NCBI GenBank assembly: GCA_007117785.1
Contig: SKFV01000258.1
Coordinates: 1 to 6,095, forward strand
DNA: 6,095 nucleotides
Origin: Pseudomonas sp.
Lineage (GTDB): Bacteria; Pseudomonadota; Gammaproteobacteria; Pseudomonadales; Pseudomonadaceae
Direction of reading: 5' to 3'
Shown: piece by piece, positions 1 through 6,068 of the stretch
Layout of the letters: each line of letters starts with the position of its first letter
Position numbering within the stretch: position 1 is the first letter of the stretch
Translations under genes and position numbers: made by a program
The notes under the pieces: generated by a model
The model's input: the letters and a program-made list of their open reading frames with translations, nothing else
Told to the model about the DNA's origin: nothing
Databases searched by the model: none

Positions 1-1283
1 CCGATCAGGGCGATACCCAGAGCCATACCCAGCTCGGCCGCTGTTTCCGAGGTTGCAGCGGCCGAGCCAGCCTTTTCCGGTGGCGCTGCGCTGACCACCA
101 GGTCGGTTCCCAGAATCAACATCGGCATAACGCCAACGCCCAGAATCACCGAACCCAGCAGCAATAAATACAGCCGATCACCCTCACCCACCATGGCCAC
201 GCAGACAAAACCGATAACCGCCAGCAACATCCCGCCGCTGACAAAGGGCGCGGGCGGCAGCCAGCGCGCCATACGCGGTACGGCAAGGGCTGCGCAGGTC
301 TGCACAATGGCCGCCGGCAGCATGAATATCCCCGCCTGCAGGGCGCTCAGCCCGGCCACGCCTTGCAGGTACTGGAAAATCAGTAACCAGGCACCTGACA
401 GCGCAAGAATGGTCAGCAAGATTGCACCCACTGACACACTGAAGGCACGTCGCTGAAACAGGTTGAGGTCGAACATGGGATCGGCCAGACGACGCTGACG
501 GCGGACAAAGAGCATACCGACCGCCAGACCCGCAACAAAAGGCAGAATATTCATCACTGCCAGCCCTTCCCGCGCCATATCCTTGAGACCATAAATCAAC
601 AACAAAAAGGTGCTGACGCAGAGCAGTGCACTGGGAATATCCAGGCGCCCGGCCTGCGGGTCACGAAACTCGGGTAATAGCCAGGGGCCGACCAGCAACA
701 GCAGGAGCATTACCGGCAGCGCGAGCAGAAAGACGGAACCCCACCAGAAAAACTCCAGCATCAAACCACCCACCAGGGGCCCGATAGCACTGCCGATAAT
801 AGAGCTGGTCATCCAGAAGGTGATCGCCAGCGTCCGCTCATGATCGAGGTGGAACATATTGCGGATCAATGACAGCGTGGACGGCATCAGGGTGGCGCCG
901 GCAATACCGAGCAAGGCGCGGGCTGCAATCAGCTGATTGGCGGTGGTCGCCATCGCAGCCAGAATCGAGGCCAGCGCAAAAGCCAGAGCGCCAAACAGCA
1001 ACAAGCGGCGACGCCCGATACGGTCACCCAGGCTGCCCATGGTGATCAGAAAGCCGGCAATCAGGAAGCCGTAGATATCCAGAATCCACAACAACTGCAC
1101 ACTGGTTGGTTTGAGGTCCGCACTCAGGTGCGGGGCAGCCAGATGCAGTACCGTCATATCCAGTGCCAGCAGCAAGGTGGGCAACATGAGTACGGCAAGG
1201 CCCCACCATTCGCGCGCGGTGGCGGGTTGGTAGTCGACGGGGTGACTCATTGGCGAGGAATCAGCAGAAGGGCTGGCAGACAT
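1..1283 (-). CDS. MFS drug exporter, DHA2 (14-helix) family, SmvA-like; C-terminus beyond window edge
   Basis: This is an inner-membrane proton-driven multidrug exporter of the major facilitator superfamily. The frame is open for 427 codons from the ATG at 1283 to the left edge without a stop. After a hydrophilic N-terminus (about residues 1-25), the first helix runs into LDMTVLHLAAP (41-51), the signature of 14-helix drug/H+ antiporters. Motif A, GSLGDRIGRRRLL, lies at 83-95 with Asp87, Arg88 and Arg91 present. Motif C, GSAIGPLVGG, lies at 164-173 and marks drug/H+ antiport. The order LLWILDIYGF (64-73) and the overall pattern resemble SmvA (methyl viologen and cationic biocide efflux), which is about 495 residues, so roughly 70 residues and probably the last two helices are missing. 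Start choice: GGAG lies 6 bases before the ATG, and Met12 is a less well supported alternative. No TetR-type regulator is visible beside it. The family call is strong; the substrate is inferred only. Confidence 0.9.
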   Translation of the reverse strand, partial: MSASPSADSSPMSHPVDYQPATAREWWGLAVLMLPTLLLALDMTVLHLAAPHLSADLKPTSVQLLWILDIYGFLIAGFLITMGSLGDRIGRRRLLLFGALAFALASILAAMATTANQLIAARALLGIAGATLMPSTLSLIRNMFHLDHERTLAITFWMTSSIIGSAIGPLVGGLMLEFFWWGSVFLLALPVMLLLLLVGPWLLPEFRDPQAGRLDIPSALLCVSTFLLLIYGLKDMAREGLAVMNILPFVAGLAVGMLFVRRQRRLADPMFDLNLFQRRAFSVSVGAILLTILALSGAWLLIFQYLQGVAGLSALQAGIFMLPAAIVQTCAALAVPRMARWLPPAPFVSGGMLLAVIGFVCVAMVGEGDRLYLLLLGSVILGVGVMPMLILGTDLVVSAAPPEKAGSAAATSETAAELGMALGIALI

Positions 1284-1308
1284 AACGGACTCCGGAAATC
1301 AGAGCCGA

Positions 1309-1337
1309 GTTATACGCCGGGTGCGGTGCCGAAACAA
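1309..1337 (-). promoter_or_regulatory. Putative sigma-70 promoter of the MFS exporter
   Basis: On the minus strand a -35-like TTGTTT (1337-1332) is followed by a 17-base spacer and a -10-like TATAAC (1314-1309, five of six consensus bases). Transcription would start near 1302, giving a leader of about 20 bases that contains the GGAG ribosome binding site. The correct spacing and the fit to a short leader support the call. The -35 match is only moderate. Confidence 0.5.
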
Positions 1338-1361
1338 GCATCACACCCGGGTATCAGCAAG

Positions 1362-1393
1362 AACGGCGCCAGACATCGGTGCCGTTAAACGGC
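1362..1393 (-). terminator. Possible hairpin terminator downstream of the DUF1329 gene
   Basis: Two overlapping inverted repeats lie just after the DUF1329 stop codon. One is the perfect palindrome GCCGTTaAACGGC at 1381-1393. The other is AACGGCGCC (1362-1370) paired with GGTGCCGTT (1378-1386), with one mismatch. Read on the minus strand, the longer stem is followed only by TTCTTGCT rather than a clean T-run, so any termination would be weak or factor-assisted. The two stems share bases and cannot form together. The remainder of the 114-base gap (1284-1397) holds the exporter's promoter and ribosome binding site. Confidence 0.35.
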
Positions 1394-1397
1394 AAGC

Positions 1398-2744
1398 TTA
1401 GCGCACGCCAGCCTGACGCAAGGCAGCAGCAGTAAAGTCGGACGACGAAGTACGGTAGCTGTAATCGTAATCACGACGCTCCTGGTTGTTCAGCCCCATC
1501 ACCAGGTAACGACCAGCGATCAGGTCATACAGGGTTTCAGCAGTGTAGCCCGGGACCTGGCTATTGTAACGGTGCATGGCATGCGCCTCGGCAACGCGCC
1601 ACAGAGTGTCGCGAGCATCGTAATGATCGATGTGTGCCGCCTGCCAGCTGTCTTCGTCAATGAAGAAGTGACGGGTCGCGTAAATGTGACGATGCTCCGG
1701 TTTGACTTCGGCCTTGACCTCCCAGACACGATGCAGCTCGTAACGGGTGTGCTCCGGATTCAGGTGACCGGCATGGATGATGTCGTCGTAACGCAGATCC
1801 GGCGAACCCAGCGCATAGCTGTTATAGGCGATCAGCATTTCGCGCTTGCCAACCAGGTTCCAGTCGTAGCGATCGGGGGCACCGTTGAACATGTCGTGGT
1901 TGTCAGAGGTGCGCATGCCATCGGCAGCCGTACCTGGGCCATCATAGGAAACCTGCGGGGCGCGACGCACGCGACGCTGACCGGCATTGTAGATCCAGGC
2001 GTTACGCGGTGTAGCAACCTGATCGACGGTCTCGTGAACCAGCAATACGTTACCGGCCAGACGGCCCGGGTCAGTAACCTGCTGCTTGAAGAAATAAAGA
2101 ATGTTGGCATGATCACCGGCCTGGAAGTCGGTCAAGGCATCAGGCATTACGTATTCTTCAACAAAGCGCACCAGGGTGAAGCTGCCGTTGACCTGCGGAG
2201 TGGCCTGCACCACAACACGCTGCATGGAGTCACCCCGATAACGGGTAATATGGTTCCAGATCACTTCCAGACCATTTTCCGGCAGCGGGAAAGCGTGGGC
2301 CAATCGATAACCGGTGACGCCATTGCCACCCTCAACCAGACTGGCATTGCGAGCATTGTATGCCGCAGCCTGATTGATCTCTTCCGGCAAGGCAACGCTG
2401 CGACGTGACTCGTAGACCGGCATGCGGAAAGTTTCCGGGTAGCGCTGGAACAGCGCAATCTGGCCGGGAGCCAGTTGGTCTTCATAGTCACGGTAATTGT
2501 CGGCAGTGATCACAAACAGTGGCTGGTCATCCGCATAGGGGTTGCCCATGAAGGTGCTGTTGCGCAGGGGCACTGCATCAGTGGACAGACCACCGGTCCA
2601 CTCGGGGATGGTTCCCGCTGCGTTGCCGGCACGCTCAGCGCCAATCGGGGTCAGCGAGCGACCCAGGTCATCGGGATTGTTTGCCTGAGCGGCACTGGCC
2701 AACAGCAGACTGGCTGCCAGGGTAGTAATAATACGTTGTTTCAT
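1398..2744 (-). CDS. DUF1329 domain-containing exported protein (LolA/LolB-like fold family)
   Basis: This is an exported protein of 448 residues that consists almost entirely of a DUF1329 domain. Residues 1-21 form a Sec signal peptide: a basic MKQR start, a hydrophobic core and an AQA cleavage site. No lipobox cysteine is present; the whole protein is cysteine-free, so the mature form should be soluble in the periplasm or peripheral to the outer membrane. The N-terminal family signature LTPIGAERAGN is at 31-41, followed by GTIPEWTGG (44-52). Later conserved blocks include WIYNAGQRRVRRAP (250-263) and the tyrosine/histidine-rich HRVWEVKAEVKPEHRHIY (338-355). From family knowledge, DUF1329 proteins resemble LolA/LolB lipoprotein carriers in fold and are often encoded beside DUF1302 proteins and RND-type transporters; none is seen here. 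The exact function is unknown, and handling of a hydrophobic ligand is inference. Start: GGGAGG precedes two in-frame ATGs (2753 and 2744). I chose 2744 for its spacing and signal peptide; MSAMKQR from 2753 is possible. The reading frame continues upstream to an ATG at 2807, but that would place arginine-rich sequence ahead of the signal peptide. Confidence 0.88.
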   Translation of the reverse strand: MKQRIITTLAASLLLASAAQANNPDDLGRSLTPIGAERAGNAAGTIPEWTGGLSTDAVPLRNSTFMGNPYADDQPLFVITADNYRDYEDQLAPGQIALFQRYPETFRMPVYESRRSVALPEEINQAAAYNARNASLVEGGNGVTGYRLAHAFPLPENGLEVIWNHITRYRGDSMQRVVVQATPQVNGSFTLVRFVEEYVMPDALTDFQAGDHANILYFFKQQVTDPGRLAGNVLLVHETVDQVATPRNAWIYNAGQRRVRRAPQVSYDGPGTAADGMRTSDNHDMFNGAPDRYDWNLVGKREMLIAYNSYALGSPDLRYDDIIHAGHLNPEHTRYELHRVWEVKAEVKPEHRHIYATRHFFIDEDSWQAAHIDHYDARDTLWRVAEAHAMHRYNSQVPGYTAETLYDLIAGRYLVMGLNNQERRDYDYSYRTSSSDFTAAALRQAGVR

Positions 2745-2887
2745 TGCACTCATCGCCTCCCGATCTGGCCAACGCGCACGCGAGCGCACCGGTAAGTCGG
2801 CACGCAAGAGTGACGTAGCAGGACCGGTGTAGTTTTTGGTAAGTCCGGGAAGTCGAGACAGGCAGAGGTGCTGACTCGAAGCGCGAC

Positions 2888-2916
2888 ACTATATCGAAAC
2901 CACCCCTATGGGTGAA
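2888..2916 (-). promoter_or_regulatory. Putative sigma-70 promoter of the DUF1329 gene, with an inverted repeat in its spacer
   Basis: On the minus strand TTCACC (2916-2911) and TATAGT (2893-2888) are 17 bases apart, matching the -35 consensus in four of six and the -10 consensus in five of six positions. The start of transcription would be near 2881, leaving a leader of about 137 bases. The inverted repeat CACCCctatGGGTG (2901-2914) overlaps the -35 box and spacer, a typical position for a repressor operator. The leader (2745-2880) contains the heptamer ACTTACC twice and the palindrome ACCGGT twice, but I recognise no riboswitch in it. Confidence 0.45.
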
Positions 2917-2929
2917 GACCACTGATCGG

Positions 2930-2970
2930 AAAAAAACGGCCCCCTGACGGCATTGGCTGTCAGGGGGCCG
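2930..2970 (-). terminator. Strong intrinsic terminator of the acyl-CoA ligase gene
   Basis: A perfect 12-base inverted repeat (CGGCCCCCTGAC / GTCAGGGGGCCG) with a 10-base loop lies 15 bases beyond the ligase stop codon. On the minus strand the stem is followed directly by seven T residues (2936-2930). This is a textbook Rho-independent terminator. It separates the ligase transcript from the DUF1329 gene, which must therefore be started mainly from its own promoter. Confidence 0.95.
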
Positions 2971-2985
2971 GTGTTTACCACGACA

Positions 2986-4668
2986 TCAGAGAGAAGAGAG
3001 GAAAGGTTCGTTGTTTTTTTGCCATTCGGCAATCTCACCACGGATGCGCTTCTTGTCGAGCTTGCCGACGCTGGTCTTGGGAATTTCGCTGACCACGGCA
3101 ATCTGGCTGGGAATCGCCCATTTATTGATGCGCCCCTCATCGACATAGCCTTTCAGGTGGTCACTGATCACCTTGGCAGATACGTCCTTGCCCTGGGCCG
3201 CAACCACCAAAGCAAAAGGACGCTCATCCCATTGCGGATCAGGCACCCCGACCACGGCCACTTCAGCGACGGCGGGGCTCTGGCTGATCAGGTCTTCCAG
3301 TTCCAGCGAAGAAATCCACTCACCACCTGTCTTGATAACATCCTTGATGCGATCACGGATCTCAATTGCACTGTGCTGGTCAATAGTCGCCACATCACCG
3401 GTATGCAGCCAACCGTACTGCCACAGCTCGGCACTCTTCTCAGGCTCACGGAAATAGGCCTGTGTCAGCCAGGGAGCACGTAATACCAGCTCGCCCTGGG
3501 TAGTGCCATCGTGAGGCAAGAAGTTACCTTCAGGATCCATCAGACGGGCCTCGACCAAAGGTACCGGCAAGCCAGCTTTGATACGTGCCTTGGCGCGATC
3601 ATCTTCACTGGACGCTTCTAACTCGTGATTGATATAACCACTGGAAATCAAAGGGCAGGTTTCCGACATACCATAGGCAGCCGTCAGTTCCATACCTTTG
3701 GCCTTAGCCGTGTCGTACAGACTGCGATTCAGCGCGCTGCCACCAATAATGACCTTCATGCCACCAAAGTCATGCTCTTTGGCACTCGGCGTATTCAACA
3801 ACATACCGAGGATGGTCGGCACGCAATGGGAGAAAGTGACCTTTTCCTGCTTGATCAGCTTCATCAGCAGTTCCGGCTCGTAACGGCCCGGATAAACCTG
3901 CTTCAAGCCCAACAGGGTGGCGGTGTAGGGGATACCCCAGGCATGCACATGGAACATTGGCGTGATTGGCATATAGACATCACGATTACCGATCAGCCGA
4001 ACTGTATCCAGCGCCCCCATGGAGCCGGCCTGGGTCAGGGTGTGCAATACCAGTTGGCGATGGGTGAAATACACACCCTTGGGGTTGCCCGTGGTGCCGG
4101 TAGTATAGAAAGTAGTCGCGACCGAGTTTTCATCAAAATCGGCAAACTCATAGGTAGTCGGCTCAGCCGCCAGAAGCGCTTCGTATTCACCCACCAGATT
4201 GGGTAGGTCTGCCGTCTTGTCTGCCTCATCGGTCAGCAGGATGGTCTTCTCTACCGTGGTCAACTGGCCTTCGATCGCCTTGTAGATGGGCACAAACTCG
4301 CTGTTGACCAGCACGAAGATGTCTTCGGCATGGTTCATGGTGTAGAGAATCTGTTCGGGCGACAGGCGGATATTGATAGTATGCATTACTGCACCAATCA
4401 TGGGTACCGCAAACATGCACTCCAGATAGCGATGACTATCCCAGTCCATCACTGCCACGGTATCCCCCGCTTTCACCCCAGCCTTGGTCAGCGCATGGGC
4501 CAACTGACAGATGCGTTGATTGAAGGTGGTGTAGTCATAGCGGCTGATGTCGCGGTAGACGATTTCCTGGCTACTTTCATAGCGGCGGCCAGACAGCAGA
4601 AGACTCTTGATCAATAGCGGTGTGGAGTGGGCTTCATCTGCGGGTTTGAGTACGCGTGTATTGAGCAT
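2986..4668 (-). CDS. Fatty-acid (medium/long-chain) acyl-CoA ligase, AMP-forming, AlkK/FadD-like
   Basis: This 560-residue enzyme of the adenylate-forming (ANL) superfamily activates a carboxylic acid with ATP and CoA, giving acyl-CoA, AMP and pyrophosphate through an acyl-AMP intermediate. The ATP-binding P-loop YTTGTTGNPKG is at 188-198. PMFHVHAWG (237-245) is typical of AlkK-type fatty acyl-CoA ligases. The adenine and Mg-binding motif YGMSET is at 332-337 and HTGD at 422-425. The hinge region RDRIKDVIKTGGEWIS is at 438-453, and the catalytic lysine of the C-terminal lid is Lys536 in PKTSVGK (530-536). Length is normal and all motifs are intact, so the enzyme should be active. It resembles AlkK (about 546 residues) and, from memory, P. 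aeruginosa PA1617. The fatty-acid class is confident; the exact chain length is not readable from sequence. Start: AGGTAGGT sits 4 bases before the ATG at 4668. It is transcribed divergently from a thiolase, fitting fatty-acid catabolism, and ends at a strong terminator. No signal peptide or membrane helix is evident; it is probably cytoplasmic. Confidence 0.95.
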   Translation of the reverse strand: MLNTRVLKPADEAHSTPLLIKSLLLSGRRYESSQEIVYRDISRYDYTTFNQRICQLAHALTKAGVKAGDTVAVMDWDSHRYLECMFAVPMIGAVMHTINIRLSPEQILYTMNHAEDIFVLVNSEFVPIYKAIEGQLTTVEKTILLTDEADKTADLPNLVGEYEALLAAEPTTYEFADFDENSVATTFYTTGTTGNPKGVYFTHRQLVLHTLTQAGSMGALDTVRLIGNRDVYMPITPMFHVHAWGIPYTATLLGLKQVYPGRYEPELLMKLIKQEKVTFSHCVPTILGMLLNTPSAKEHDFGGMKVIIGGSALNRSLYDTAKAKGMELTAAYGMSETCPLISSGYINHELEASSEDDRAKARIKAGLPVPLVEARLMDPEGNFLPHDGTTQGELVLRAPWLTQAYFREPEKSAELWQYGWLHTGDVATIDQHSAIEIRDRIKDVIKTGGEWISSLELEDLISQSPAVAEVAVVGVPDPQWDERPFALVVAAQGKDVSAKVISDHLKGYVDEGRINKWAIPSQIAVVSEIPKTSVGKLDKKRIRGEIAEWQKNNEPFLSSL

Positions 4669-4771
4669 CGTGACCTACCTGTTGTTGAGATTGTTGGGCC
4701 GAGTAAGCGTTGTGATTACAATAGCCTCTGCCGCTTGGAGCAGGGCTTTTAACAGCCTAAAGTACACCAGA

Positions 4772-4799
4772 ATTCTACCCCTGTTTAGGGGTCGGCTAA
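4772..4799 (-). promoter_or_regulatory. Candidate promoter of the acyl-CoA ligase gene
   Basis: On the minus strand TTAGCC (4799-4794) and TAGAAT (4777-4772) are separated by 16 bases. The -10 box matches five of six consensus bases and the -35 box only three. The spacer is almost entirely filled by the 16-base palindrome at 4777-4792, so a protein bound there would directly control this promoter. The leader would be about 100 bases long. This is a tentative call made by inspection. Confidence 0.3.
4777..4792. promoter_or_regulatory. 16-base palindrome ACCCCTgtttAGGGGT, candidate operator between ligase and thiolase
   Basis: Perfect 6-base arms are separated by 4 bases, in the middle of the divergent intergenic region. 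The site lies in the spacer of the candidate ligase promoter. Its centre (4784.5) is about 41 bases upstream of the thiolase start point predicted from TATAGT at 4814-4819. It has no T-run and follows no gene end, so it is more likely a protein-binding site than a terminator. The binding protein is unknown, and the site does not resemble the PsrA fatty-acid regulator consensus as I remember it. Confidence 0.5.
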
Positions 4800-4813
4800 A
4801 ATCAGGCCAATGA

Positions 4814-4826
4814 TATAGTGTACAAT
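4814..4826 (+). promoter_or_regulatory. Candidate -10 region of the thiolase promoter
   Basis: Two overlapping options exist: TATAGT (4814-4819) and TACAAT (4821-4826), each five of six matches to the -10 consensus. Neither has a good -35 box 16-18 bases upstream, which suggests dependence on an activator. TATAGT lies in the decamer GATATAGTGT, which also occurs in the same orientation relative to transcription at the DUF1329 promoter. The leader to the ATG would be about 40-45 bases. Confidence 0.35.
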
Positions 4827-4871
4827 TTATGACCGAAACCAACATAACAGTCATGTATCAGGAGTATCAGC

Positions 4872-6068
4872 ATGTCGGATAACGATATCGTTATTGTCAG
4901 TGGTGCGCGCACCCCCATGGGTGGCTTTCAAGGCAGCCTGGCTGCTCTCAGCGCAGTAGAACTGGGCGCCGTCGCCATGCGCGAAGCAATCACCCGCGCC
5001 GGTATCAAAGCTGACGATGTGCAGGAAGTCATTATGGGCTGCGTGCTACCAGCCGGGCTAAAACAGGGCCCCGCCCGCCAGGCCAGCCTGCAGGCCGGCA
5101 TGCCCGCCAGCACCGGTTGCACCACCATTAACAAACTCTGCGGCTCGGGCATGAAAGCCGTGATGCTGGCACATGACAACCTGAAAGCCGGCAGCAACCA
5201 GGTCATGCTGGTGGGCGGCATGGAAAGCATGTCCAACGCCCCCTACTTGATGGAAAAGGCCCGCGGCGGCTTGCGTATGGGTCATGGTCAGATCAAGGAC
5301 CATATGTTCTTTGATGGCCTGGAAGATGCCGCCACCGGCCGCCTGATGGGTTCTTTTGCTCAGGATACTGCCGACCAATACGGTATCAGCCGTGAAGATA
5401 TGGACGCGTATGCCATCGAGTCGCTGAAACGCGCCCAGGCCGCAATCGAAAGCGGTAGTCTGGACAGCGAGATCGTTCCGGTCACCGTCAGCACCCGCAA
5501 GGGTGATGTCGTGGTCAAGGATGACGAGCAGCCACACAAGGCCAACCTGGACAAGATTCCCGGCCTCAAGCCGGCGTTCAAGAAAGATGGCAGTATCACG
5601 GCCGCCAATGCCAGCTCGATCTCTGACGGTGCCAGCGCGCTGGTAATAATGACCGCCGCTGAAGCCGCCAAGCGCGGTCTCAAACCCCTGGCGCGCATTG
5701 TCGGCCACGCCACCCAGAGCCAGGATCCGAGTGAATTCACTCTGGCCCCGGTCGGCGCCATGCGCAACCTGTTCAACAAGACCGACTGGAGCAAGGACGA
5801 CGTCGACCTGTTCGAAATCAATGAAGCCTTTGCCATGGTCACCATGCTGGCCATGCGTGAGCATGGTCTCGACCACAGCAAAGTCAACATCTATGGCGGT
5901 GCCTGCGCACAGGGCCACCCAGTGGGTTCAACCGGCTCGCGTATCATCGTCACCCTGCTGAATCGACGCCGCGGTTTGTTCCGAAACCAGGCTTTCAAGT
6001 CGTGCAATCTGTGCGTCAAGGATGCGCACACGCGGGTTCTCGGGTGCCAGAATAGTCAGAAGGCGTGA
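4872..6068 (+). CDS. Acetyl-CoA C-acetyltransferase (thiolase) with chimeric, non-family C-terminus
   Basis: Thiolases cleave 3-ketoacyl-CoA with CoA, or condense two acetyl-CoA, in the cytoplasm; this serves the end of beta-oxidation or acetoacetyl-CoA metabolism. The start is set by AGGAG 7 bases before the ATG at 4872. Family sequence runs from IVIVSGARTPMGGFQG (6-21) through the nucleophile Cys90 in NKLCGSGMKAV, GGMESMSNAPY (115-125), NASSISDGASA (246-256), NEAF (317-320) and the GHP motif with His349, to TLLN at 361-364. There it stops. Residues 365-398 are rich in Arg, Cys and Gln and do not look like a thiolase. A normal enzyme of about 392 residues would continue for about 30 more residues with a CxGGG motif carrying the second catalytic cysteine, which is absent here. 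As encoded, the product should be inactive and probably misfolded. The first 363-364 codons are clean, with no frameshift. The break is most likely a junction with foreign DNA at about 5961-5964. The divergent acyl-CoA ligase supports a fatty-acid catabolic role for the intact gene. Confidence 0.88.
   Translation: MSDNDIVIVSGARTPMGGFQGSLAALSAVELGAVAMREAITRAGIKADDVQEVIMGCVLPAGLKQGPARQASLQAGMPASTGCTTINKLCGSGMKAVMLAHDNLKAGSNQVMLVGGMESMSNAPYLMEKARGGLRMGHGQIKDHMFFDGLEDAATGRLMGSFAQDTADQYGISREDMDAYAIESLKRAQAAIESGSLDSEIVPVTVSTRKGDVVVKDDEQPHKANLDKIPGLKPAFKKDGSITAANASSISDGASALVIMTAAEAAKRGLKPLARIVGHATQSQDPSEFTLAPVGAMRNLFNKTDWSKDDVDLFEINEAFAMVTMLAMREHGLDHSKVNIYGGACAQGHPVGSTGSRIIVTLLNRRRGLFRNQAFKSCNLCVKDAHTRVLGCQNSQKA

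Noticed and set aside
193..843. Short plus-strand open frames at 193-456 and 610-843
   Set aside because: Both are antisense to the MFS exporter, whose minus-strand frame is uninterrupted and has clear motifs. The translations have no coherent character.
1572..2408. Open frame of 278 codons on the plus strand, antisense to the DUF1329 gene
   Set aside because: It lies wholly inside a well-recognised gene, has no ribosome binding site of note, and its translation (repeated V/I/T-rich runs) has no recognisable domain. It reflects codon bias of the real gene on the other strand.
2953..4206. Plus-strand open frames (2953-3483, 3625-4206) antisense to the acyl-CoA ligase
   Set aside because: The ligase on the minus strand is complete with all catalytic motifs, and the opposite frames show no domain or ribosome binding site.
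4762..4823. Inverted GTACAC / GTGTAC pair flanking the 16-base palindrome
   Set aside because: The 6-base arms are 50 bases apart, too short and too distant to call a repeat or binding site without conservation data.
4829..4854. Inverted repeat ATGAC-N16-GTCAT before the thiolase start
   Set aside because: Arms of only 5 bases with a wide gap are expected by chance, and nothing else supports an operator there.
5058..5918. Open frame of 286 codons on the minus strand, antisense to the thiolase
   Set aside because: Its Gly/His/Ala/Val-rich translation is the usual mirror of a high-GC thiolase gene. No family resemblance or start signal was seen.
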